A stretch of 64,000 bases of DNA, from the NCBI RefSeq assembly GCF_000425025.1, contig NZ_AUKZ01000006.1, positions 44,370 to 108,369 on the forward strand. The letters are read 5' to 3'. Position numbers and translations under genes: made by a program. Origin of the DNA: Streptococcus castoreus DSM 17536 (lineage in GTDB: Bacteria > Bacillota > Bacilli > Lactobacillales > Streptococcaceae). The first letter of the stretch is position 1, and each line of letters opens with the position of its first letter. Below are positions 1 through 9,325 of the stretch, piece after piece. The notes beneath the pieces were generated by a model. It was not told the origin of the DNA and ran no database searches. It saw only the letters and a list, made by a program, of their open reading frames with translations.

Positions 1-35
1 AAGCTATTAGAAACTTTTCATATCTTAATCATTGA

Positions 36-1169
<1,134 letters not shown>

Positions 1170-1184
1170 TTTAGGAGTTTTGTG

Positions 1185-1733
1185 ATGAGAATAGGTGTTA
1201 TTCAAGCAAGTACTAGGGTAGGTATCAATGAGTTATTGTATCAAGCGACTGTAAAGGTAGCAGGTCATAAGCATCGTGTTGTTAACCTTGGTGTTTTTGC
1301 AGACGAAATAGAAAACTATTCTTATGTTGACATTGCTTTGATGATTAGTCTGTTGATAGAAACGGATAGTCTTGATTTTGTCGTGACAGGCTGCTCATCT
1401 GGTCAAGGAATGATGATGGCTTGCAATAGTTTACCAAGTTTACGCTGTGGTTTTGTACAAACACCACAAGATGCCTATCTCTTTGGTCGAATTAATAACG
1501 GTAATGTTGTGTCCTTACCTTTGGGATTGAATTTTGGTTGGTCTGGTGAATTAAATCTATTATATATACTAGAGAAGTTATTTACGGATGCATTTCATAC
1601 AGGTTACCCAACCAGAGATGCTAGTCGTAAACAGGTAGATGCGACCCTAGTATTATCTTTGAATGCTCTAACTAAAAAATCTTGGGAACTATATACCAGT
1701 TTACACCAACCACAATATGTAGTGTTTCGATAA
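1185..1733 (+). pseudogene. RpiB/LacA/LacB-type sugar-phosphate isomerase, 5' part, interrupted by transposon
   Basis: This is the N-terminal part of a sugar-phosphate isomerase of the RpiB/LacA/LacB family. The family-like segment GCSSGQGMMM is present near residue 68. The native reading frame runs to 1683. The transposon starts at 1684, and translation then continues through the terminal repeat to a stop at 1731-1733, giving a foreign tail of 16 residues. ATG 1185 is preferred to GTG 1182 because the AGGAG site at 1173-1177 is 7 bases away. Joining 1683 to 6645 restores one frame of 215 codons plus stop, close to the usual family length. Function is probably lost because the C-terminal 48 residues are cut off. 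The native substrate is unknown. Confidence 0.85.
1676..1683. repeat. Target-site duplication, left copy
   Basis: The octamer AAAATCTT lies immediately before the left terminal repeat and is repeated exactly at 6637-6644, immediately after the right terminal repeat. An 8-bp duplication is the length expected for IS1595-family transposition. Confidence 0.85.
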
Positions 1734-1743
1734 TATCAAAAAA
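1684..1743 (+). repeat. Left terminal inverted repeat of transposon
   Basis: This 60-bp end starts GGGAACTATATAC and matches the reverse complement of 6577-6636 with three differences (positions 13, 27 and 47 of the repeat by eye). Weaker similarity continues inward through a GACTTC segment. It also supplies the false C-terminus of the interrupted isomerase. Confidence 0.88.
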
Positions 1744-1753
1744 GGCGACTTCT

Positions 1754-2299
1754 TTAATGTCTAAATTCATTTGGATGCTCGGTCATATATTCTGCTAACC
1801 ATTCCATACCGTAGGCTATTTCAAAGACTTCTAAAATCATTGAAATATCAGGTTGAAATCCATATTCTTTGAGTTTATTGATGGCATCCTTTATCGAACG
1901 AATTTTCAATAGTTTAACAATTTCCCCAGCATCCTGCCTATCCCTATCTCGTCCACTTTCTAGCTTCATACCAAGAATATAAGATAGTGGTGGCACAAGA
2001 ATTGTAAGATTTGAATAACTAAATGCTTTCTCACAAATAGACCGAGGAGGTATTCTATTCATATTCGCAACATTGTTGTTTAGCCATAATTCATCAGGTT
2101 CATTCACACCAAAATCATCGCCTACTTTTTCAATAATGCTTCTGATTTTAGCATCTTCTTGATAAAAGGCATCTACATCTTGTGTTCCTCGAAGATTATA
2201 ATACTCTAGGACAAAACCACCAACACAAATAATTTCAAGGTCTATATTTTCCTTGGATAATTCTATGTTGAGAGCTCCAAATAAAACTTTCTTATCCAT
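1754..2299 (-). CDS. Nucleotidyltransferase-fold protein (DUF6036/AbiEii-like), candidate toxin
   Basis: This 181-aa protein has the nucleotidyltransferase signature, with a GG pair near residues 27-28 (CVGGFVLEYY) followed by DVD at about 42-44. That layout, and the later PPLSYILGMKLES segment, resembles the DUF6036/AbiEii group, in which some members are toxins or abortive-infection proteins that transfer nucleotides to RNA. Its ATG overlaps the end of the 95-aa gene by 8 bases (TTATGGATAA), so it is translationally coupled to it. It is the last gene of the operon read leftward from the transposase. The family assignment is moderately secure. The toxin role is inferred from family and context only, and no target can be named. 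Confidence 0.65.
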   Translation of the reverse strand: MDKKVLFGALNIELSKENIDLEIICVGGFVLEYYNLRGTQDVDAFYQEDAKIRSIIEKVGDDFGVNEPDELWLNNNVANMNRIPPRSICEKAFSYSNLTILVPPLSYILGMKLESGRDRDRQDAGEIVKLLKIRSIKDAINKLKEYGFQPDISMILEVFEIAYGMEWLAEYMTEHPNEFRH

Positions 2300-2579
2300 A
2301 ATTCCCCTCTCTAAACAGCTTCAGAATATCTTTTGGTTGGCTCTTACGATTGGCTTGTAAGACATGTTCTCTTGTATGTGTACCGTCTGTTAAGGCATCT
2401 TGAAGGGTGGTCTTTTGAAAAGGTGTCAGGGTAGGATTTTTTAACAACTGTTTAACATCATCGGTGGTTAACTTTGTACCATCATCTTGAATAACCTTAT
2501 AGAGATAGCGAAACCATAAATCACCATCACTTCCAGCGTGTTCGCTGGCTCTTACCATGTAATCATACCAAGTTGTCAT
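2292..2579 (-). CDS. Uncharacterised 95-aa transposon passenger protein
   Basis: I do not recognise this protein. It is small and soluble, rich in Asp, Lys and Thr, with no membrane segment or cysteine motif. A central stretch of Thr-Asp-Lys helices (KLTTDDVKQLLKNP) suggests an all-helical fold. Its start overlaps the stop of the 152-aa gene by one base (TAATG), and its end overlaps the nucleotidyltransferase start by 8 bases. Position directly before a nucleotidyltransferase fits an antitoxin or accessory role, but nothing in the sequence proves it. Confidence 0.7.
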   Translation of the reverse strand: MTTWYDYMVRASEHAGSDGDLWFRYLYKVIQDDGTKLTTDDVKQLLKNPTLTPFQKTTLQDALTDGTHTREHVLQANRKSQPKDILKLFREGNYG

Positions 2580-3037
2580 TACTGTTCCCTCTTATTTTCT
2601 CTAGGGTTATAGTGCATGGCTATCCAAAGTTTCTTATCAAAATCAGATAGTTCTTTTTTCTTTGGATAAATGCAGTCATTCAAATCAGGGAATTTGAGAC
2701 TATACTTTTTCTCGAAAAAGTTTTGAAACTCCTCTTTATTCTCTGCGACATCAATCAAGGCTTCCAGTTCTGCCATGTGTTTAGCGATTGCTTTTCTATC
2801 TACTTTTTTGAGGCTTTCTTTCAACGCATCGTAGACACAAGTCTTTGTTAGTTGAGCGTAAAAAGAACGATGGTTAGTAACAAAATCAAAACTGTACTTT
2901 TTGTTCCAGAATTTCGTATACTTATCATAAAATCTATCAGAAAGACTAACCTGATACCCAATTAGTTTACTATCAACTCTTCGAGAAATAGACCTTTCCA
3001 ATTCAAAATGTAAATCATTTAGTGTATTAGTAGCCAT
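2579..3037 (-). CDS. Uncharacterised 152-aa transposon passenger protein
   Basis: I do not recognise this protein. It is lysine-rich, soluble and probably helical, with aromatic-rich stretches (YDKYTKFWNKKYSFDF) and no obvious catalytic motif. Its ATG lies inside the last codons of the full transposase frame (overlap ATGGCTACTAA), so it was built to be translated right after the transposase. The premature TGA in the transposase removes ribosomes about 140 bases upstream of this start and may lower its expression. With the next two genes it forms a tightly packed three-gene set. Confidence 0.7.
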   Translation of the reverse strand: MATNTLNDLHFELERSISRRVDSKLIGYQVSLSDRFYDKYTKFWNKKYSFDFVTNHRSFYAQLTKTCVYDALKESLKKVDRKAIAKHMAELEALIDVAENKEEFQNFFEKKYSLKFPDLNDCIYPKKKELSDFDKKLWIAMHYNPRENKREQ

Positions 3038-3944
3038 AAATCAGCTCCCTATATTTAGTACGGACACAGGCATTTGAAAGTAAAAGATTAAAACGCTGAC
3101 TATCCGAATAATCACGAGTATTATAACGGAAAACAAATTCATCTACATAGTCTTGAAGATATTTCTTAGATCATGAATGATAAATTCCTAAAACGCCACG
3201 TTTCAATCCAGCCCAAAAGCCTTCAATCGTGTTAGTATAAACATCACCTTGTACATATTCACGAGCACCGTGATTTACAAAGTTATGTTGATACATCTTA
3301 GCCACTTTATTATAACCCAGCCATTCGTCTGTGTAAAGTTGAGCAGTCTCTTTGACATATTTGACGATTTGCTCGGTCAATGTTTTTGTCTTTGTATCTG
3401 GCACATGATGAGCGTTGACTTTTCCTTGGCATTGTACCATGCCTACTACAGCAGATTTATCCTTCAAAGAACGTCCTTGTGCGTTTTTGACTTTCTTAGA
3501 ATTATGGCGGTTCTTGTTTTTACCGCCAATATAGGTTTCATCAACTTCTACAACATCATCAAGACCATTGCCGTTTTCAGTACCAAAGCATTTGCGAATA
3601 CGTTCCAGCATAAACCAAGCTGTCTTTTGCGTAACACCTATGTCTTTTGATAGTTGCACAGACGAAATGCCTTTTTTATGGGAAGTTACAAGCCAAATTG
3701 CCATGAACCATTTACGCAGTTCAATCTTAGTATTATCAAAAAGAGTGCCAGTTTTGACATTGAAGTATTTTCCTGTATTCTTGCAACGGTATTTATTACC
3801 TTTGCATTTATAAACTTTTGAAGTGGCATCAAAAGGGCTAATAATCACATCGCCCCAAATCATATTTTCTAAATGGTTTATACATGATTGTTCGTCAGGA
3901 AAAGCAGATTGTAAATCAAATAGCGACTTAAATTCAAACTTCAT
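3027..3944 (-). pseudogene. IS1595-family transposase with in-frame TGA
   Basis: This is the transposase that would move the element. The DDE-type core is visible: VEVDETYIGGK (first Asp), YTDEWLGY (second Asp) and NTIEGFWAGLKRG (the Asn/Glu and Lys typical of this family). A helix-turn-helix-like region (KDIGVTQKTAWFML) precedes it. The frame stops at TGA 3171-3173 after 257 residues, but the same frame continues for 47 sense codons, including YVDEFVFRYNTRD, to TAA 3027-3029. That tail is typical of IS1595 proteins, so the TGA is a nonsense mutation. All catalytic residues precede it, so residual activity is possible. An AAGGAG site lies before the ATG. Confidence 0.85.
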
Positions 3945-3971
3945 TACTGGTACTCCTTACTTCGTAATTGT

Positions 3972-4000
3972 ATTATATCGAAAACAAGAATATCTGTCAA
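3972..4000 (-). promoter_or_regulatory. Consensus sigma-A promoter for transposase operon
   Basis: Read on the minus strand, TTGACA (4000-3995) is followed by a 17-base spacer and TATAAT (3977-3972), a perfect vegetative promoter. It lies 28 bases before the transposase ATG and would drive the transposase and the three genes behind it. Confidence 0.8.
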
Positions 4001-4042
4001 CAAAAATGTAAAATTCTACTATACAAAATCCCAAAATTTTGA

Positions 4043-4048
4043 TATAAT
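4043..4048 (+). promoter_or_regulatory. Minus-10 element for the R-M-like gene
   Basis: TATAAT at 4043-4048 faces rightward toward the methyltransferase gene. No good -35 element is visible at the right distance. The implied transcript begins near 4055 and has a leader of about 170 bases that contains the short ORF at 4082. Confidence 0.5.
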
Positions 4049-4081
4049 AGAATTATCAAATTAGTAAAGGAAATGATTGGT

Positions 4082-4108
4082 ATGAACGCAATCACAGGCT
4101 CACGCTGA
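4082..4108 (+). CDS. Candidate 8-codon leader peptide before the R-M-like gene
   Basis: ATG 4082 opens an 8-codon frame (MNAITGSR) ending at TGA 4106-4108, with AAAGGAAA upstream. Its stop runs into the perfect dyad GATTA-TG-TAATC (4107-4118). The position in the leader of the methyltransferase mRNA is what a regulatory upstream ORF or an operator would look like. Evidence is positional only. Confidence 0.3.
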   Translation: MNAITGSR

Positions 4109-4118
4109 TTATGTAATC
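4107..4118. promoter_or_regulatory. Perfect 12-bp dyad in R-M leader
   Basis: GATTATGTAATC is a perfect inverted repeat with a 2-base centre in the leader upstream of the R-M-like gene. It could be an operator for self-limiting control, as restriction systems often need, or chance in AT-rich DNA. Confidence 0.3.
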
Positions 4119-4222
4119 GGACGTGTTTTTTGTCAACCCCTAAAACAGGCTTTTTCACATTTTTGTGGGAAAGTTTTTTATGTTTATTCGGAAACTAATA
4201 TTCTAACAATCGGAGGTGTGAA

Positions 4223-6544
4223 ATGACACCTCTAGCTATTGATAGAAGTTGGCAATCTGGTAACGAAAGAGCTGACAATTTATTCTTTTGGAGAAGTTTT
4301 GGCTTTGATGAAAAGGATGTTTTGACCGAGAACACAGATGGCATTGTTAAAGGAACTTTATTCGAGTTTAAAAATAGTATACCTGACCTTAACATCGTAC
4401 TTGTGCAAGCTATCCATTATCTTTCAAAATTAAGAAATAAAGGTGGTATTCCTATACCAAGTAAAATTGTCTTGGTTGATATTAGCAAAGACCATGCTTA
4501 TGTTTATGATGCAACACAGTATCGTTCAGAAATTCTACAAAACTATACGAATAGTGCTTCTAAAAATGTTAAGCAATTAACATTGAAAAATGCTACAAAA
4601 CCTGAAAAAGAATTTGATTTTGCAGTTTTCCAGCCTAACAGTCCTAAAAATGTCGAATTGATTGAACTGTTTCAGATTGACAAATATCAAAAATTCGATA
4701 TAAATTTTCCGAATATATTAGGATGGGCAAATTATATTTACCACAATGACAGGTCAACAAGTAAATCTCAAATGTTTGATATGCTTAGAAATCCTGTTAA
4801 TTCCATAGTAGAGGATTATATTCTACCTTGGAATGGAGACGAGACAGATTTTGATACTGTCATGGATGCTTTGAATGACCCTGCAAACAGAAAAGATTTA
4901 GGTGCGTTTTATACACCTTTACCTTATGTCAAGGAAGCTACCAAACTTGTCCGTCAAGCTATTAGTAGTCTTCCTAAAGGTAAGGACTACGTTATTATTG
5001 ATAGGTGTGCTGGCACAGGAGTGTTGGAGCATTACTTAACAGATGAGGAGCTAAGCCACGTTGTCTTAAATACCTACGAAATTAAGGAGTGGCTTGTCTT
5101 ATACAACAAATATATTGGCAAAGTTAGAGCAATTATTCCCCCTTTGACAGTTGTACAGTCGAATAAAGGAAATTTAGTAAGCGGTGGCGATGCACTCGCA
5201 AAAGAGTTTTTAAATATTCCTATGGAGACTAATGGAAAACATGCTACTTTACAAGAAATTATTGATGACAAAAATGTAGCTATAATCGGTTTTGAAAATC
5301 CCCCATATTCTAATGAATTAGCTCGTGCTCAAGAAGGGAGTGTAAAATCTAAAGATAAATTCAGTTACATTCGTAAACTGATGTCTGCTGAATTTACTAG
5401 AGATAGTAGTCATGCAAAAGATTTACTTAATCAATTTGTCTGGTCGTTTGAGAAGTATTTCATGAGGAATGAACATGATTATTACGTCCTATTTGCACCA
5501 GTAAAATATTGGAAATCGGTAGGATTGATGCAAAAAACTTTCGTTGATGGTTTTTTAGCAAATAGAGGGAATTTCAAAGCACAAGAAAGCTCCGTTTTGG
5601 TAGCACAATGGAAGAATGATGCTGATACCAAAACAGAAAGTTTAACTGTCCCAGCTAAAGAAATTTGGAAAAATGACAAGAAATGGGGAACTGGAAAAGG
5701 TGTTGCGGTCATTGATGTACCAGAGGATGCTACTATTAAAGATGTGAAACATGTCACTATAAGAAAGGTATATAAAACGCTAGGAGAATACTACTCTAAA
5801 AAGGTAAAGACAGATGTATTATCTAAAATTGCTACTGGCTACGACGGTAAAGAAGTGCCCTTGAAAAGCTATGGAAAACCTGTTTATAATGACAATATTT
5901 TAGCAGTTATAGAAGCCAGTGGTTTTGGTATTACTCCGCAGGACATACGAATGACTAGAATTGCTATATATCATGGACGAGGTAGCCAAGTTAGAACAAC
6001 TAATTACGCAGAGCAGACAGCTTTATTTGTTGCCAAGCAGTATCCTCAAAGAAACTGGTATGAAAAAGATATTTATTATACAACATCTGATAAAGGAGAT
6101 TTGTATAAGCAAGATACTGATTTTCTTAGGAAAGCTACTCTATGGACTTGTATCTCACATAAAAACCACTGCCTAAGTTTTGAAGGTTCAGATGGACGGT
6201 TTTACAATAATGAAGTGTGCTTAGATGAAAATTCATTAGTCAGAAAAGAATTGATAGAGCAAGTCAAATACGGAAAACTTGATAGAGCTGATTTAATGTT
6301 GCTAGGTGTCTTCGATGAATTACTTGAGTTAGCAAAAGATACCCCGGAATATAATTCAAAATACCATTATGGCACTTATCAAATTGAATTAGACATAAAT
6401 ACATCTTACAAAGATGGTAATGGTAAAAAGATTTTCAATAATGAAAAGGTTAACACTAAATTAAAAGAGCTTAAAGCAAGATTATCTGATTATTACGACA
6501 ATGAGCTTGAAAGTAAATTATTTGAGTATGAACTATTGAAATAA
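4223..6544 (+). CDS. Type IIG-like restriction enzyme / N6-adenine DNA methyltransferase
   Basis: This 773-aa protein carries an N6-adenine methyltransferase core: AdoMet motif I DRCAGTGVLEHY around residue 262 and catalytic motif IV NPPY around residue 359, in the gamma-type order. The preceding RKDLGAFYTP is typical of Eco57I-like methylases. Near the N-terminus, D39 followed by E48-F-K50 (TDGIVKGTLFEFK) with a hydrophobic helix after it resembles a PD-(D/E)XK nuclease core. The C-terminal third would hold target recognition. This layout fits a single-chain type IIG system that cuts and methylates. No separate specificity or nuclease gene lies in the element. A GGAGG site precedes the ATG. 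The methyltransferase is secure; cleavage activity is inferred. Confidence 0.8.
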   Translation: MTPLAIDRSWQSGNERADNLFFWRSFGFDEKDVLTENTDGIVKGTLFEFKNSIPDLNIVLVQAIHYLSKLRNKGGIPIPSKIVLVDISKDHAYVYDATQYRSEILQNYTNSASKNVKQLTLKNATKPEKEFDFAVFQPNSPKNVELIELFQIDKYQKFDINFPNILGWANYIYHNDRSTSKSQMFDMLRNPVNSIVEDYILPWNGDETDFDTVMDALNDPANRKDLGAFYTPLPYVKEATKLVRQAISSLPKGKDYVIIDRCAGTGVLEHYLTDEELSHVVLNTYEIKEWLVLYNKYIGKVRAIIPPLTVVQSNKGNLVSGGDALAKEFLNIPMETNGKHATLQEIIDDKNVAIIGFENPPYSNELARAQEGSVKSKDKFSYIRKLMSAEFTRDSSHAKDLLNQFVWSFEKYFMRNEHDYYVLFAPVKYWKSVGLMQKTFVDGFLANRGNFKAQESSVLVAQWKNDADTKTESLTVPAKEIWKNDKKWGTGKGVAVIDVPEDATIKDVKHVTIRKVYKTLGEYYSKKVKTDVLSKIATGYDGKEVPLKSYGKPVYNDNILAVIEASGFGITPQDIRMTRIAIYHGRGSQVRTTNYAEQTALFVAKQYPQRNWYEKDIYYTTSDKGDLYKQDTDFLRKATLWTCISHKNHCLSFEGSDGRFYNNEVCLDENSLVRKELIEQVKYGKLDRADLMLLGVFDELLELAKDTPEYNSKYHYGTYQIELDINTSYKDGNGKKIFNNEKVNTKLKELKARLSDYYDNELESKLFEYELLK

Positions 6545-6549
6545 CGAGA

Positions 6550-6582
6550 AAGACGATTTCCAAAAGGAAGTCGTCTTTTTTT
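6550..6582 (+). terminator. Rho-independent terminator of R-M-like gene
   Basis: A GACGATTTCC / GGAAGTCGTC stem with an AAAA loop is followed by seven T. It lies 5 bases after the gene stop, and its right half merges with the inner edge of the right terminal repeat. Confidence 0.8.
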
Positions 6583-6636
6583 GATATTGTCGAAACACTA
6601 CATATTGTGTTTGGTGTAAACTAGTATATAGTTCCC
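6577..6636 (-). repeat. Right terminal inverted repeat of transposon
   Basis: This is the reverse-complement partner of 1684-1743, with three differences over 60 bp and ending ...GTTCCC at 6636. Confidence 0.88.
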
Positions 6637-6644
6637 AAAATCTT
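6637..6644. repeat. Target-site duplication, right copy
   Basis: AAAATCTT is identical to 1676-1683 and directly abuts the right terminal repeat. Confidence 0.85.
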
Positions 6645-6790
6645 TTTTAGGAATTATAGATGATTTGGATACCCAGCTACTTCATAAAATTTTGAAAAGA
6701 GAAGTGTTCTATCAATTTTTAATGAGTAATGGTCGAAATAAACGGTTATTAGACCGATTGATAATTGAAAAATCATCTAAAATTTGTTAA
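6645..6790 (+). pseudogene. RpiB/LacA/LacB-type isomerase, 3' part
   Basis: This is the severed C-terminus of the isomerase at 1185. In the frame set by joining 1683 to 6645, it reads through IIDDLDTQLLHKILK and NGRNKRLLDRL to TAA 6788-6790 with no interruption, adding about 48 residues. It has no start of its own and is unlikely to be translated. Confidence 0.8.
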
Positions 6791-6831
6791 ACTTAAGGCA
6801 GTTGTGTTCATGATGGTCAAAGCTCATGGGG

Positions 6832-6862
6832 ATTGTAAGTTTTTTGGCTTGCAATTTTCTAG
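6832..6862 (+). terminator. Terminator-like hairpin after the interrupted isomerase
   Basis: ATTGTAAG pairs with CTTGCAAT around an 8-base loop and is followed by TTTCT. It would end the original mnmA-isomerase transcript before the NUDIX gene. Confidence 0.5.
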
Positions 6863-6898
6863 GGTTTTGACTCTTTTTTGTATCTAAAAGGAGATTAT

Positions 6899-7363
6899 AT
6901 GGATTTTAGAACTAAGAGTGATAATCAGAATTTTGGTGTTCGGGCATCAGCTTTGATGATGAAAGATGGAAAAATATTTCTGGCTAAATCTCCTAATGAC
7001 GCCTATTATCTATTAGGTGGAGCTATTCATATTGGGGAATTGGCAGAAGACGCTGTTCGCCGAGAAATCATGGAGGAAGTGGGGGTTGAGATTAAGGTGG
7101 ATACATTAGCTTTTGTGGTGGAAAATCTTTTTAAGTTGAACGAGATCAGCTATCATCAGATAGAATTTCATTACCTAGTTAGTCCTCTTTCTAAACCTCA
7201 AGAGACCATAATTGAAGGTGGGGAAGCGAGAATTTGTGAATGGGTTGCTTTAAAGGATCTTGATAAAATCAACCTTAACCCCTCCTTTTTGAAAAAAGAA
7301 CTCAAGAATTGGGATGGTAAGTTGAGACATTTTAAAAATATAGACAGTAAGGAGAACGGATAA
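6899..7363 (+). CDS. NUDIX hydrolase
   Basis: NUDIX enzymes hydrolyse nucleoside diphosphates linked to another group. The complete box is visible (GGAIHIGELAEDAV then RREIMEEVGVEI, matching GX5EX7REUXEEXGU), with the metal-binding REXXEE inside. The protein is 154 aa from ATG 6899, which has an AAAGGAG site; an upstream in-frame TTG at 6878 is not needed. Its stop is 3 bases before mnmG, suggesting cotranscription. The substrate cannot be told from sequence; roles in nucleotide-pool cleaning or cofactor turnover are typical. Confidence 0.85.
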   Translation: MDFRTKSDNQNFGVRASALMMKDGKIFLAKSPNDAYYLLGGAIHIGELAEDAVRREIMEEVGVEIKVDTLAFVVENLFKLNEISYHQIEFHYLVSPLSKPQETIIEGGEARICEWVALKDLDKINLNPSFLKKELKNWDGKLRHFKNIDSKENG

Positions 7364-7366
7364 AGA

Positions 7367-9265
7367 ATGACACATGAATTTACAGAAAGTTATGATGTTA
7401 TTGTTATAGGAGCAGGACATGCTGGTGTTGAGGCGAGTTTGGCAACTAGCCGTATGGGATGTCAAACATTACTTGCTACAATCAATCTTGATATGCTTGC
7501 TTTTATGCCATGTAATCCTTCGATTGGCGGCTCGGCAAAAGGTATTGTTGTCCGTGAGATTGATGCTCTTGGTGGTGAAATGGGTAAGAATATTGATAAA
7601 ACCTATATTCAGATGAAAATGCTAAATACAGGTAAAGGCCCTGCCGTTCGTGCGCTTCGTGCTCAAGCTGATAAAATGTTATATGCGCGTGAAATGAAAC
7701 ATACGGTTGAAAAACAAGAGAATTTGACCCTTCGTCAAACGATGATTGATGACATTTTGGTTGAGAACCGTAAAGTCATTGGTGTTTTAACCGCAACAGG
7801 TCAGAAATTCGCAGCGAAGGCTGTTGTTGTAACAACAGGAACGGCTCTTAGGGGGGAAATTATTTTAGGAGAATTAAAATATTCTTCTGGTCCTAATAAT
7901 AGTTTGGCTTCCGTGACTTTGGCAAATAATTTGAAAAAGCTTGGTTTAGAAATGGGTCGTTTTAAAACAGGTACCCCTCCCCGGGTTAAGGCATCATCTA
8001 TTGATTATGAGCAAACCGAAATTCAACCAGGTGATGATAAACCAAATCATTTTTCTTTTTTATCCAAAGATGACGATTACCTCAAAGATCAAATTCCATG
8101 TTGGTTAACTTATACAAATCAAACGAGTCATGATATTATTAACCGGAATCTTTATCGTGCACCGATGTTCTCTGGTATTGTTAAAGGGGTTGGTCCTCGC
8201 TACTGTCCATCTATTGAAGATAAAATTGTTCGATTTGCTGACAAAGAGCGTCATCAATTATTTTTAGAACCAGAGGGACGTGATACGGAAGAAGTTTACG
8301 TTCAAGGTTTATCAACCAGTCTTCCAGAAGATGTTCAAAAAGACTTAATTCATTCGATTAAAGGGCTTGAAAAGGCTGAAATGATGCGAACTGGTTATGC
8401 TATTGAATACGATATTGTATTGCCCCATCAATTACGTGCCACCCTTGAAACTAAACTGATTTCAGGGCTTTTTACGGCTGGTCAAACCAATGGGACATCT
8501 GGTTATGAAGAGGCTGCTGGACAAGGAATTGTAGCTGGGATTAACGCAGCTCTCAAAGTCCAAGGGAAACCAGAATTAATTTTGAAGCGTAGCGATGCTT
8601 ATATTGGTGTGATGATTGATGATTTGGTAACTAAAGGGACCTTGGAGCCTTATCGCTTGCTGACCTCACGTGCTGAATATCGTCTTATTTTACGTCATGA
8701 TAATGCCGATATGCGTTTGACGGAGATTGGTCGTCAGATTGGCTTAGTTGATGATGTACGGTGGCATGCCTTTGAAATCAAGAAAAATCAGTTTGATAGT
8801 GAGTTAAAACGTTTAGATAGTGTCAAATTAAAACCTATTAAAGCAACGAATGATCGTGTCAAAGAACTTGGATTTAAACCTCTAACGGATGCCATGACAG
8901 CCAAAGAATTTATGCGTCGTCCTGAAATTGACTATGCGACAGCTGTTTCTTTTGTTGGACCAGCTACTGGAGAATTAGATCCTAAGATTATTGAGCTTTT
9001 GGAAATAGAAATCAAGTATGAAGGTTATATTCGGAAAGCCCATGATCAGGTGGCTAAAATGAAGCGTATGGAAGAAAAACGAATTCCAACTAATATTGAT
9101 TGGGATGCTATTGACTCTATCGCAACCGAAGCTCGTCAAAAATTTAAGAAAATTAACCCTGAAACGATTGGGCAAGCTAGTCGTATTTCAGGGGTTAATC
9201 CGACAGATATTAGTATTTTGATGGTTTATTTAGAAGGAAATGGCAAAGCTTACCGTAAGCGCTAA
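7367..9265 (+). CDS. mnmG: tRNA uridine 5-carboxymethylaminomethyl modification enzyme MnmG
   Basis: MnmG, with MnmE, uses FAD, glycine or ammonium and a folate to build the cmnm5 group on C5 of U34 in tRNAs that read two-fold degenerate codons. The FAD site GAGHAGVE is at residues 15-22, and the family signature [20 protein letters not shown] follows. The second signature region is seen as [20 protein letters not shown]. The length of 632 aa is normal. mnmE is not in the window. The partner modification enzyme MnmA is encoded at the window start. Confidence 0.97.
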   Translation: MTHEFTESYDVIVIGAGHAGVEASLATSRMGCQTLLATINLDMLAFMPCNPSIGGSAKGIVVREIDALGGEMGKNIDKTYIQMKMLNTGKGPAVRALRAQADKMLYAREMKHTVEKQENLTLRQTMIDDILVENRKVIGVLTATGQKFAAKAVVVTTGTALRGEIILGELKYSSGPNNSLASVTLANNLKKLGLEMGRFKTGTPPRVKASSIDYEQTEIQPGDDKPNHFSFLSKDDDYLKDQIPCWLTYTNQTSHDIINRNLYRAPMFSGIVKGVGPRYCPSIEDKIVRFADKERHQLFLEPEGRDTEEVYVQGLSTSLPEDVQKDLIHSIKGLEKAEMMRTGYAIEYDIVLPHQLRATLETKLISGLFTAGQTNGTSGYEEAAGQGIVAGINAALKVQGKPELILKRSDAYIGVMIDDLVTKGTLEPYRLLTSRAEYRLILRHDNADMRLTEIGRQIGLVDDVRWHAFEIKKNQFDSELKRLDSVKLKPIKATNDRVKELGFKPLTDAMTAKEFMRRPEIDYATAVSFVGPATGELDPKIIELLEIEIKYEGYIRKAHDQVAKMKRMEEKRIPTNIDWDAIDSIATEARQKFKKINPETIGQASRISGVNPTDISILMVYLEGNGKAYRKR

Positions 9266-9299
9266 ACTAGTCATAAAATTGTAATCTCAAAGCAATTAG

Positions 9300-9325
9300 C
9301 AGTTCTGTATTTCAGGACTGTTTTA
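9300..9325 (+). terminator. Weak terminator after mnmG
   Basis: An 8-bp stem (CAGTTCTG/CAGGACTG, one G-U pair) with a 5-base loop is followed by TTTT. It overlaps the promoter of gdpP. Confidence 0.5.

Larger units (their letters stand above)
1684..6636. mobile_element. IS1595-family transposon carrying R-M-like and nucleotidyltransferase passenger genes
   Basis: This 4,953-bp element has 60-bp imperfect terminal inverted repeats that begin GGGAACTATATAC, and an exact 8-bp direct repeat AAAATCTT flanks it at 1676-1683 and 6637-6644. Removing the element and one repeat copy restores an intact isomerase frame, which confirms the boundaries. The IS1595 family is known to make 8-bp duplications and to include members with passenger genes. 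Leftward it carries the transposase and three overlapping genes ending in a nucleotidyltransferase. Rightward it carries a 773-aa type IIG-like restriction-modification protein. The near-identity of the ends suggests fairly recent insertion. The transposase has an in-frame TGA, so present mobility is uncertain. Confidence 0.88.

Noticed and set aside
3171..3173. TGA read as tryptophan or selenocysteine
   Set aside because: All other tryptophans of the frame are TGG and no SECIS-like context is evident; a simple nonsense mutation is enough.
1684..6636. Invertible phase-variation segment, suggested by the inverted repeats
   Set aside because: The 8-bp direct repeats, the transposase and the clean repair of the isomerase frame fit transposition; no recombinase gene is present and inversion would not reconnect any gene.
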